This document shows positions 5,929 to 13,088 of a stretch of 19,231 bases of DNA, piece after piece (the first letter of the stretch is position 1; each line of letters opens with the position of its first letter). Origin of the DNA: Acidobacteriota bacterium (GTDB lineage Bacteria > Acidobacteriota > Terriglobia > UBA7540); the NCBI GenBank assembly GCA_021827255.1, contig JAKAWO010000016.1:1-19231 (forward strand), read 5' to 3'. The notes below the pieces were generated by a model that searched no databases, was not told where the DNA came from, and saw only the letters and a program-made list of their open reading frames with translations. The position numbers and the translations under genes are program-made.

Positions 5929-8619
5929 TCAGGAGGCCTTTTGCTGAAGCGAACGGATTTTCTCTGCCACGTCACGATAATCAATGTTCTGACTATAGAC
6001 CTCGGTAAACTTTTCGAGCGCGCTCTTGGCGTCGCCCACCTCCTCGTAGGTCGCGCCTAGGTCGTAATGAAGGGCGAGCGTCGCCTCGTCGTCCAAGTCG
6101 GGAGTTTCCAGGGCCCGGATATACCACTTCGCCGCGATCGCGGGCATGGCCTTTTCCCTAAAACAAGCCGCCAGCAAAGTGCAAGCCTGTAGAAAGTTGG
6201 GGGGGAAATTACCTTTGGAAGATCCTTTCACCACCTTTTGGAATTCCCCGATCGCTTCGTCCAGCAACCCCATTTCCCGGAAGGCGACTCCGAGATTGTA
6301 ATGAGTTTCGGGATCATCAGCGCCAGCTTGGCTGGGCTCCGCCTCGGCGAGATCATCGAGCAAGTCGCTCAAGGGAGAGGCAGCCTCGCCGCCGGCGGTC
6401 AAGGGAACAGGCTGCGGCGATGATTTCTCCGGCGGAACCTCAGCCGGCTTCTCGGGAGCTGTTAAGTCCCCTAGGGTTGACTCGAGATCGCTCGCCAAAC
6501 CGCCAAGCAGATCAGCTCCGCCCATCGGCGAAGGTTCAGCAGGGGGAGTCTGTTGCGCAAAGGAAGTGGGAAGTTCCCACTCTTCCTCTTGCCCCTGTGC
6601 TGCAGGCTCAAGCGCCTCTGGGCCGGAAGCCGGAGCTCTCGCGCCCGGTAAGGCCTCCGTCGCGTCCTGCGGAGCCTGCGGCGGGTGGGCCGAGGCCTCC
6701 ACCAGATCAGAGAGCACCTGGACGTCAGGATGGCCGGGATATCCCGCCTTCAGCTCTTCGATAACCTTGGCGGCCTCCGCCACAAGCCCCTGGCTCAAGT
6801 AAAACCGAACCTCTTCATCGCTCTCGGCATAATTGAAAGGCGGAATTTCTGGCTGAATCTGGGAAGATGAGAGCACAGGAACCGGCGGGGCGTCCTCCGT
6901 AACGGGCGGTGGCGTCGGAGGAAAAATCTCGGCTCCGCCAGGCCCGAGGTCTAGCGGAATCTCCTGGGGCGCTTCGAAATCCGACGCTTTCGCGGCGCCG
7001 AATCCGACCTCCTGCGAGAGGTCTATTTCGGCAGGGGGCGCGGCCGGTGGAGCAGCGGCAGGTCCGGGGGTTCCGCCGATGGCAGCGGATGCTGGCGGCC
7101 CAAGTTGACGAGCCGCCTCCAGGTAGCGATGGGCGCTGGGTGAATCGCCTCGATCCGCGTAAATCCGCGCCACTGCCTCAGCCGCTTGCGCGGCCCGCGT
7201 CGGCAGATTTTTCCGGCATGCTTCGAGGATTCGTTTGTGGATCTCAAGCTGATTCGGATAGACCGCGAGAACCTTTTCCAGCTCTGCGACGGCCTTATCG
7301 GTGAGGTTATATCGAACAAAGAGGTCGCTGTTTTCAATCGCCTCTTTGACCATGGCCGCTTCTTCGGGCCTCTCGAGGCCCTCCGGCGGCGCTTCCAGGG
7401 CCAGCTCCTCGGTCGCGAGGGATGAGACGCTGGCAGGGAGATACTGCTTGCCTTGCTTCTGCACGACCTGTTTCAGAAGGCCCCGGTAATGCTCGTTCTC
7501 CAGTTCGCGGGCCACAAGTTTGCGGTACGCGGCCTCGGCCTTTTCAAGTTGGCCGTCCTGGACATAAGCGTGGCCGAGCGCCTCCAGAACCTCGGGAATC
7601 GTAAATTCGTCCGCGGTCTTTTCACTAATCTGGTAAATCAGTTCCAAGGTAGGCAGATGTTGGGGCGACTCCGCCCAAATTTTGCGAAGCGTCAGCATCA
7701 GCGCTTCCGTGTCTTTGCGCTCAATCAGCTCCTGCGCGACGAGATGCACGGCGTTGAAAGCCGCGTCATAATCCTTCCGCGCGATGCAAAGGCCGGCGAA
7801 ATTGGCGATGGGGCTGAAATCGCTGGGATTGCTGCGGTAAACCTCCAGCAGCATCTTTTCCGCCTGGTCGAGCTTGTGCGCAGCGAGGTAGCACTCAAGC
7901 AAGAGACGCCGGGCAGCGGGTTCCTCGGCCAAGCCAGGGGCGGAGGCGATGATTCTCTCCACCTCCGACAGATTCTCCCGCCGGTACGCTTGATGAGCCA
8001 GGCTGAGCTGGATTCGCGGATCGTTGGGATTAAGTTGCGCGGCCTTTCGCAGCGCGCTTTCCGCCGCCGAGGGATCGCCCTCCCGCTGCAAAAGCGTCGC
8101 CGCCTCGTGGTAAGCTTCCGCCGCTTCCTCGGTTGCTCCGATCCCTTCGGCGTACTCGGCCAGTCGCAAGCGCGCCTTGGGATTCTGCGGGTCAACCTGC
8201 GCCATCTTCCTCACAAGGTCCAGGGCCTTGTCCTGCTGGCCGTTTTTCTTATAGAACTGAAGCGCGGTGGCATATTGCTCGCGCGCCTCGCGGTTCAGCC
8301 CCTGCGTCAGGTAAAGCTCCGCCAGCTTCAACACCGGGTCAATCGAGCCCTGATCCAACTTCGAGATCTTCTTGTAAATGGCAATCGCTTTGACGACATA
8401 GCCCTCATTCACGTAAGCTGCCGCCAGCTTATAGAACTGTTTTAGCGCGTCCCCGAGGCGCCTGTCCCGGATGTAAAGATCGCCAATCGTATTCAGAAGA
8501 ATGAGGTCGGAAGGATCATGCTCGACAATCTGCTGATACAGCTTGATGGCCTGGGCAGTTTTTGCCTGGGTGACGTACTTTTGGGCCTCCTGTAGAGCCT
8601 TGGCTTTGTTAAAAGCCAT
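5929..8619 (-). CDS. large tetratricopeptide-repeat protein
   Basis: This is an 896-residue protein with no signal peptide, so probably cytoplasmic. TPR motifs run through residues 1-505. Examples are AIKLYQQIVEHDPSDLILLN (24-43), LGDALKQFYKLAAAYVNEG (55-73), KALDLVRKMAQVDPQNPKAR (131-150) and AESALRKAAQLNPNDPRI (186-203). A Pro/Ala/acidic linker (about 507-595), one short helical pair (about 597-640) and a second acidic linker follow. The C-terminal TPR block (about 770-896) begins DPETHYNLGVAFREMGLLDE. This two-block layout with a disordered middle suits a scaffold that holds several partners; no catalytic motif is visible. The ATG at 8619 follows a GGGGG ribosome-binding stretch. It heads the run TPR, membrane protein, thiE and has a good promoter upstream. 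A long open frame on the other strand (7453-8445) is a shadow. Confidence 0.85.
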   Translation of the reverse strand: MAFNKAKALQEAQKYVTQAKTAQAIKLYQQIVEHDPSDLILLNTIGDLYIRDRRLGDALKQFYKLAAAYVNEGYVVKAIAIYKKISKLDQGSIDPVLKLAELYLTQGLNREAREQYATALQFYKKNGQQDKALDLVRKMAQVDPQNPKARLRLAEYAEGIGATEEAAEAYHEAATLLQREGDPSAAESALRKAAQLNPNDPRIQLSLAHQAYRRENLSEVERIIASAPGLAEEPAARRLLLECYLAAHKLDQAEKMLLEVYRSNPSDFSPIANFAGLCIARKDYDAAFNAVHLVAQELIERKDTEALMLTLRKIWAESPQHLPTLELIYQISEKTADEFTIPEVLEALGHAYVQDGQLEKAEAAYRKLVARELENEHYRGLLKQVVQKQGKQYLPASVSSLATEELALEAPPEGLERPEEAAMVKEAIENSDLFVRYNLTDKAVAELEKVLAVYPNQLEIHKRILEACRKNLPTRAAQAAEAVARIYADRGDSPSAHRYLEAARQLGPPASAAIGGTPGPAAAPPAAPPAEIDLSQEVGFGAAKASDFEAPQEIPLDLGPGGAEIFPPTPPPVTEDAPPVPVLSSSQIQPEIPPFNYAESDEEVRFYLSQGLVAEAAKVIEELKAGYPGHPDVQVLSDLVEASAHPPQAPQDATEALPGARAPASGPEALEPAAQGQEEEWELPTSFAQQTPPAEPSPMGGADLLGGLASDLESTLGDLTAPEKPAEVPPEKSSPQPVPLTAGGEAASPLSDLLDDLAEAEPSQAGADDPETHYNLGVAFREMGLLDEAIGEFQKVVKGSSKGNFPPNFLQACTLLAACFREKAMPAIAAKWYIRALETPDLDDEATLALHYDLGATYEEVGDAKSALEKFTEVYSQNIDYRDVAEKIRSLQQKAS

Positions 8620-8661
8620 CCATTTCCCCCAGGGTCAGACGATAATCCGAGTAATTTGCGT

Positions 8662-8690
8662 AAGCTAACATACGCTCCCATGCAAGTCAA
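8662..8690 (-). promoter_or_regulatory. promoter of the TPR-thiE operon
   Basis: On the minus strand TTGACT (8685-8690) is followed after 17 bp by TAGCTT (8662-8667). The -35 has five of six consensus bases; the -10 is moderate. It lies 43 bp before the TPR start codon. This is the best sigma-70 match on this strand in the divergent gap. Confidence 0.45.
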
Positions 8691-8760
8691 CGACGACAGC
8701 GCTTTGTTGTCGCGTTTTGGGCTCAGCGACGCGGGACGGCCCTAAGGGTCGCACAGCCCC

Positions 8761-8787
8761 TTGACAGGAGGCCCTCTGTGGTATACA
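8761..8787 (+). promoter_or_regulatory. promoter of the histone-H1-like gene
   Basis: A perfect TTGACA (8761-8766) is followed after 15 bp by TATACA (8782-8787); shifting the -10 by one gives ATACAT with a 16-bp gap. It would give a leader of roughly 90 nt to the ATG at 8883. The elements are seen directly; the short spacing lowers confidence. Confidence 0.45.
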
Positions 8788-8882
8788 TCTCCACCCGTGG
8801 TGGCTGCTGGTGCGAATCAATGGGATGACGCCAAGCGGACCCGCGGCTGCTGTGCTTCCAAGATAATTGCTGGGAGGAGATC

Positions 8883-9218
8883 ATGATCTTCGAGGATGAG
8901 AAGGAACCAGGCGAGGAGTTGGAAGACTACGGCGAGGAGCTCTCGTCAAGCTATCAGGAAGAGGAAACCGACGAAGAAGACGAGGAACAGGTCTCGTACG
9001 AGCCGCAGGAGGGCGCGCCTGCTCCGCCCGTCCTGGAAGCTCCCGCACCGGTCGCGGCGCCTCAGCCCAAGAAACCGCGACAAGCCGCGAAGGCCAAAAA
9101 GACTGCTAAGCCCAAGGCTAAGTCGAAGCCGAAGAAGGCGGTCAAGGCCAAAAAGCCCGCTCAGCCCAAGCGCCAGACTCGAAAGAAAGCGGCTCGAAGC
9201 AAGAAGCGCAGGCGGTAG
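8883..9218 (+). CDS. small protein with acidic head and histone-H1-like Lys/Ala/Pro tail
   Basis: This is a 111-residue protein with strongly split charge. Residues 1-40 are dominated by Glu and Asp (EEETDEEDEE). Residues 44-61 are a Pro/Ala/Val hinge. Residues 62-111 hold Lys/Ala/Pro repeats such as AKAKKTAKPKAKSKPKKA and end KKRRR. The basic tail resembles histone H1 C-termini and bacterial DNA-binding tails such as AlgP or HU extensions, so nucleic-acid binding is the natural guess. The acidic head could shield or regulate the tail, or the whole may be a disordered nucleoid or RNA-binding factor. The ATG at 8883 has an excellent ribosome binding site (GGAGG, 8873-8877). It is a single-gene unit. 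Codon periodicity and clean composition make it real; function is inferred from composition alone. Confidence 0.8.
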   Translation: MIFEDEKEPGEELEDYGEELSSSYQEEETDEEDEEQVSYEPQEGAPAPPVLEAPAPVAAPQPKKPRQAAKAKKTAKPKAKSKPKKAVKAKKPAQPKRQTRKKAARSKKRRR

Positions 9219-9386
9219 GAGCGCGCGCCGCGCATCGAGTGTGGATGTATAGTTTTGGATGGCGGCCGGCGGGCGGCGAAGCATCATTAGCCCTCCGGAT
9301 GCAAGGTCCGAATCCCCAAATGGATCTGCGCGGAGCGTCATGGCGTGGGCCGTTGCGAATCGAACGGGGTCCAGGAGGGGCGGAAG

Positions 9387-10277
9387 ATGCCGATCCGTCG
9401 AACGTCGCAGTCTTCCGGCGCCGCGGCGCGCGAGGAATCGCGGCCGCCCGAGTCGGCTTGGCCGCGGGCTCGCCGGGTGATGGCGATCGAATTTGTCCGC
9501 CGCATGCGGGGCGCGTCGCAGCCTTTTTTGATGCGCTGCGACGACAGCCGCCTGTACGTCGTCAAATTCCGCAACAACCCGCAGCATGCGCGCGTGCTCG
9601 CTAATGAAATGCTCGCCGGGCGGCTGGCCCGGCGGCTCGGCCTCCCCGTCCCGGACCGCGCCTTGGTGGAAGTGTCGCCGGAACTCATCACGGCGAGCGC
9701 GCTATTGCGGTTTGAACTCGGTGGCCAAAGCGTGCGGTGCGATCCGGGCATTCAATTCGGCTCGTGCTTTCCCGGCGCTCCGGGCCGGACCCTGGTGGTC
9801 GATTTTCTTCCCGACCGGCTGCTGCGGCGTGTAGAAAATCTGGCCTCGATTTTCCTGGGCGCTTTTGCGCTCGACAAGTGGACTTGCAACTGCGACGGGC
9901 GCCAGATCGTTTTCCATCGCGAGGCAGGCCAGGAGGGACCCGGTTACGCGGCTTTTCTGATCGATCACGGATTTTGCTTCAACGACGGCGAGTGGAATTT
10001 TCCCGACAGCCCCATCCGCAGCCTCTACCCGCGGCGAATGGTTTACGAGAGCGTGCGCGGTCTTCGTTCTTTTGAGCCGTATCTCTCCCGGATAGAAAAT
10101 CTCGAACCCGAAGAACTCGAGGATTCGGTGCGCGACATCCCCACCGAGTGGTGCGGCGAGGAAACCGAACAGCTTTCGCGGCTTGTCGAGCGTCTCTACG
10201 AGCGGCGCCGCCGCGTGCGCCAGCTCATTATTGACGCTAAGAATACGACGCTTCGGCCGTTCCCGAACTGGGAGTGA
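9387..10277 (+). CDS. HipA-like kinase-fold protein (HipA_2 type)
   Basis: This is a 296-residue protein I assign to the HipA-related kinase group by its motifs. YVVKF holds a likely ATP-binding Lys60. The catalytic-loop region ALDKWTCNCDGRQIVF (161-176) has Trp165, Asn168 and Asp170. FLIDHGFCFNDGEWNF (190-205) has IDHG in the place of the DFG metal-binding motif. Canonical HipA is a longer Ser/Thr kinase toxin paired with the DNA-binding antitoxin HipB; here no HipB-like gene is present and the N-subdomain is short. The ATG at 9387 is chosen for AGGAGGGG (9373-9380), 6 nt upstream; a longer frame from 9345 lacks this. Its partner is the DUF3037 gene, which begins at or within 33 bp of its end. 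Substrate is unknown; activity needs testing. Confidence 0.78.
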   Translation: MPIRRTSQSSGAAAREESRPPESAWPRARRVMAIEFVRRMRGASQPFLMRCDDSRLYVVKFRNNPQHARVLANEMLAGRLARRLGLPVPDRALVEVSPELITASALLRFELGGQSVRCDPGIQFGSCFPGAPGRTLVVDFLPDRLLRRVENLASIFLGAFALDKWTCNCDGRQIVFHREAGQEGPGYAAFLIDHGFCFNDGEWNFPDSPIRSLYPRRMVYESVRGLRSFEPYLSRIENLEPEELEDSVRDIPTEWCGEETEQLSRLVERLYERRRRVRQLIIDAKNTTLRPFPNWE

Positions 10278-10309
10278 ACGGGCCGCGGACGGCGGGTTGG
10301 AAATCGTGC

Positions 10310-11134
10310 ATGCCTGACCAAGCCAAAGAAAAACTCAAGCCGTGCTCGCTGCACGTGGTGCGCTACGTCCCTGACTTGGCGCGCGGCGAATTCCTGAATA
10401 TCGGCCTGCTCCTGCACAGCCCGGAAGAGAAATTTCTCGGCTGCCTGTTTACCGACGATTTCCGCCGCGTTCGCCGCTTCCACCCGCAGGCGGACCTCGA
10501 TTTCCTGCGCGAACTGCAACAGGATTTCGAGCAACAGATAGACGAGCACGCCGACGATCCGGAAATCTACCTCCGCTCGATGGAGCAGACGCTTTCCAAC
10601 CTGATCCAGCTCGGCGAGGCGCGCGCCTGCCTGTTGCGCGATCCGCAGACTGAGATTCAGGCGCTTTTCGAGCGCTACGTAGGGCCGCGGCTGGAAGGCC
10701 CGCTCGCCACCGACACGCGCCTGCGCATCAAGCAGCGGCTGACCACCGCGCTAGTGCGCGCTGGCGCATGGGAGCGCATCGAGAAGCGCATTCCTGTCGC
10801 GCCATGGACGCAGCCAGGCGATTCCTTCGCGTTCGATTTCGGCTATCGACCGCTCCAGATTGAAGGACGGCCGAACGGCCACATCAAATTCATCCACGCG
10901 CTGTCGCTGCGGCGTGACGCGGAACTCGCCAAGGTCCTCGTTTATACCATGGAACACGTTCGCCGCCGCGAGCCGGCGGAGCTGACCGCCGTGGTGGAAG
11001 ATCCCCCCGCCGCGCCGGACGAAGCCACGCTCCTCTCCGAGCGCATCCTCGCGGAAGGCAGAATCAGAGTTCGCCCGCTCGCTCAAGTGGACGCGCTCGT
11101 TCAGTCCATCCGCAGCGAGCTGCTCATCTCCTGA
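10310..11134 (+). CDS. DUF3037 family protein
   Basis: This is a 274-residue soluble protein recognised by its N-terminus, SLHVVRYVPDLARGEFLNIG followed by LLLHSPEEKFLG. This is the hallmark of DUF3037: a phage- and operon-associated family of unknown function. The middle (about 60-150) is helical and charged, and the C-terminus carries FIHALSLRR and a long helix. The ATG at 10310 is used because the family start fits it; a GTG at 10274 overlaps the stop of the HipA-like gene (GTGA) and would add 12 residues, so translational coupling is possible either way. The HipA-like/DUF3037 pairing recurs in my knowledge of bacterial genomes and suggests that the two proteins act together, perhaps substrate or partner with kinase. 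Nothing here shows which. Confidence 0.75.
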   Translation: MPDQAKEKLKPCSLHVVRYVPDLARGEFLNIGLLLHSPEEKFLGCLFTDDFRRVRRFHPQADLDFLRELQQDFEQQIDEHADDPEIYLRSMEQTLSNLIQLGEARACLLRDPQTEIQALFERYVGPRLEGPLATDTRLRIKQRLTTALVRAGAWERIEKRIPVAPWTQPGDSFAFDFGYRPLQIEGRPNGHIKFIHALSLRRDAELAKVLVYTMEHVRRREPAELTAVVEDPPAAPDEATLLSERILAEGRIRVRPLAQVDALVQSIRSELLIS

Positions 11135-11166
11135 GCTTGCGCTCGTAAACGCGGCTAAACAAGGCC

Positions 11167-11191
11167 CGCGGACAGGACGGCTCTGTCCGTG
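11167..11191 (+). terminator. hairpin after the DUF3037 gene
   Basis: CGGACAG-gacggct-CTGTCCG (11169-11189) is a perfect 7-bp stem, extendable by a G-T and a C-G pair. It lies 35 bp past the stop at 11134. There is no T-run, so it may be a Rho-assisted end, an mRNA 3' stabiliser or an unrelated repeat. Confidence 0.3.
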
Positions 11192-11465
11192 CCGACCAAC
11201 TGCGCCCACCTGGCGCTAATGTTGGGCTGCCGCCAGTCAGAAACCGCTGTCTCTGCCTGCGTAAGGCGCGCCTGCCGTAAACCGGGTCGCCAGTGAAAGC
11301 CGGCCAAAGCGTTCCAATAAGAGCAAGAGCCGTGTTAGGCCGTCAGTACGAGTTCCGCGATCATTTCAAGTCTCGGTTCGGTCTCACGCGCAGAAATGGG
11401 TCAGAGCCTCTCAGTCAACGGAAGAGGCAACCTTCCCAAACTGGGCCGCGTCCTAAAAACTTGTG
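11192..11465. other. non-coding stretch between the DUF3037 and PHP genes
   Basis: I find no supported gene here. A 109-residue frame from 11293 to 11622 crosses the terminator, promoter and ribosome binding site of the next gene and has no start signal or recognisable sequence. No repeat or known RNA motif stands out. Confidence 0.3.
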
Positions 11466-11488
11466 GCCCGCGGGACGGGCGTCTTTTT
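11466..11488 (+). terminator. rho-independent terminator-like hairpin
   Basis: GCCCG-cggga-CGGGC (11466-11480) is followed at once by GTCTTTTT. The stem is only 5 bp but is all G-C, and the T-run is good. It insulates the PHP promoter from rightward transcription of the HipA-like/DUF3037 pair. Confidence 0.45.
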
Positions 11489-11509
11489 CCGTTCCTGCCT
11501 TCCCCCGAC

Positions 11510-11527
11510 GAGATATAATTTTATCTC
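11510..11527 (+). promoter_or_regulatory. perfect -10 inside a palindrome, before the PHP-glycosyltransferase unit
   Basis: A perfect TATAAT (11514-11519) lies in the inverted repeat GAGATA-taattt-TATCTC (11510-11527). The -35 region is weak (TTCCTG at 11492-11497), as expected for a promoter that needs an activator or is blocked by a repressor bound over the -10. The leader to the TTG at 11619 would be about 95 nt. Elements are seen; regulation is inferred. Confidence 0.45.
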
Positions 11528-11618
11528 TAGTTAATGCCTCGCATGGATCAGGGGTTGTGGATTGGGTCTCTCGGCGGGGGGCCAATGATCAGTCGAATAA
11601 CGCTCAGGAGGTGCGGCA

Positions 11619-12854
11619 TTGAATCAGGCCTTATCGCAGATCCAGAGACAAACCCAAGGCACGAGGGAGATATGGGAATTCCACACCGCAGTGTCGTTGC
11701 ACAGCCATACTTATCATTCCAAGGAAAATTTGGGGTCCCTTCCGCGCTACATTGATTTTCATCGGACTCCGGTGTTGAGGCGATTGCTTCAGTCTAACCT
11801 GAGGCGGTACGAAGCCCGCCATGGCAAAGCATTGGACTTCGGCCGCGCCTATTGGACGCCTCCCGTTACGCCGCGCATGGTGCTGGAGTCGGAAATGGCG
11901 CAAATCGAGAACGAACTCGGCTTGGCAGCGTTAGTATCCATTACCGATCACGATACGATCGCGGGCCCCCTCTCGTTACGCGAGCAACCCGCGACAGCCG
12001 GAATGCCGGTTTCCGTGGAATGGACCATCCCGTTCGCAGATAACTCTCTCCACCTTGGCGTCCATCACCTTCCCCCCGACAGGGCGGTCACGGTCATGAA
12101 AGAGCTGGCCCGGTACACGAAGGAGCCGGTGGAGGAAAGGCTGAGTGATTTATTCGCTTTGCTCGATAGTTTCCCGGACACTCTATTGGTTCTCAATCAT
12201 CCCTTTCATAACATCTACAGGGTGCCCGGAACCGTTCACCTGACTTCCGTGCGCCAGCTTCTAGGGCTATGCCGTCCCTGGATTCACGCCCTCGAAGTCA
12301 ATGGGATGCGCTCCTGGAGCGAGAACCAGGATGTCCTGACGATGGCGGAGGAGTACGATCTGCCGATCGTGGCCGGGGGCGATCGCCACGGATGCCACAC
12401 CAACACGCTCCTGAACCTAAGCCAGGCGAAAACCTGGGGCGATTTTGTGGCGGGAATTCGTAGCGAGCGGCGTAATACGGTTCTCGTGCTTCGCTCTTAT
12501 GAAGAGCCGGCCCCGTTGCGCGAGCTGGCGACCGCTTGCGACGCCTTGCGTAATTATCCCCGCTATCCGCGCGGCCGGCGCCGGTACACGGACCGCGTTT
12601 TCGCAGATGTGGAGGGTTTTGGCTGGCACCCGCTGTCCTTTTATTGGGATGCAGGCGGCAAGGGGACCAGGCCGTTGTGGTTGGCGCCCATCGTCGCGGC
12701 TGTCATCACCCTGGGAAGCGATCCTGTCCGGCCCCTACTTCGGCGGCTCCTGTCTCGCGCTCAGCAGTTTGACCGCGCCCAGTCGCGGGCCGAAGGCGAA
12801 GCAGACTGCGATAGGGAGGGTCTGAGGGCGCGCACGGAGGTCGGGCGGGAATGA
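11619..12854 (+). CDS. PHP-domain metallo-phosphoesterase
   Basis: This 411-residue protein carries the metal ligands of the PHP family in order. These are SLHSHT (His28, His30), SITDHDTI (Asp110, His111, Asp112), VSVEW (Glu134), LNHPF (His194), ALEVNG (Glu227) and GGDRHG (Asp255, His257). PHP enzymes hydrolyse phosphate esters with two or three metal ions; members include histidinol phosphatase and nucleotide 3',5'-phosphatases, so the substrate is open. The C-terminal third (about 290-411) is unlike PHP and ends in a basic tail. The start is TTG at 11619, supported by AGGAGGTG (11606-11613). It precedes the sulfoquinovosyltransferase-like gene on the same strand with a gap of about 235 bp and probably shares its transcript. 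That context hints at a sugar-phosphate or lipid-phosphate substrate, which is inference. Confidence 0.82.
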   Translation: MNQALSQIQRQTQGTREIWEFHTAVSLHSHTYHSKENLGSLPRYIDFHRTPVLRRLLQSNLRRYEARHGKALDFGRAYWTPPVTPRMVLESEMAQIENELGLAALVSITDHDTIAGPLSLREQPATAGMPVSVEWTIPFADNSLHLGVHHLPPDRAVTVMKELARYTKEPVEERLSDLFALLDSFPDTLLVLNHPFHNIYRVPGTVHLTSVRQLLGLCRPWIHALEVNGMRSWSENQDVLTMAEEYDLPIVAGGDRHGCHTNTLLNLSQAKTWGDFVAGIRSERRNTVLVLRSYEEPAPLRELATACDALRNYPRYPRGRRRYTDRVFADVEGFGWHPLSFYWDAGGKGTRPLWLAPIVAAVITLGSDPVRPLLRRLLSRAQQFDRAQSRAEGEADCDREGLRARTEVGRE

Positions 12855-13088
12855 GGGTGTTGAGTCGGCGGCGATGGCCGAGGCAGGCGAACGTCCATCC
12901 GACCGATCTTGGGGGGCGGCCATCTCGACAATCCCCGCTCCGAACGGTCATCGTTCTACTCGGCCATCAGGCGCAGGAACCGAGTCGGCAAAACGGAAAT
13001 TTTACCGAAGGTATCTTGGCAGAGGCAGGGGTTGACTGAGACCTTCCCTTCTCTTCATCCATCGGCGGCTCTTGCACAGGAATCCCCC

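Noticed and set aside
7453..8445. Long open frame (330 codons) on the plus strand
   Set aside because: It is antisense to the TPR gene, whose repeats are clear; the frame is a codon-usage shadow.
9052..9218. Repetitive Lys/Ala/Pro codons as a DNA tandem repeat or CRISPR
   Set aside because: The repetition is at the amino-acid level; there is no regular repeat-spacer unit in the DNA.
9275..9335. T-loop-like string GGTCCGAATCCCC suggesting a tRNA
   Set aside because: No matching acceptor, D or anticodon stems can be formed around it; the T stem itself does not pair.
9387..10277. Classical hipBA toxin-antitoxin locus
   Set aside because: There is no helix-turn-helix HipB gene on either side, and the protein is shorter than canonical HipA; only the kinase-fold core is shared.
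11293..11622. 109-codon frame before the PHP gene
   Set aside because: It runs through a terminator, a promoter and the ribosome binding site of the next gene, with no start signal or known motif.
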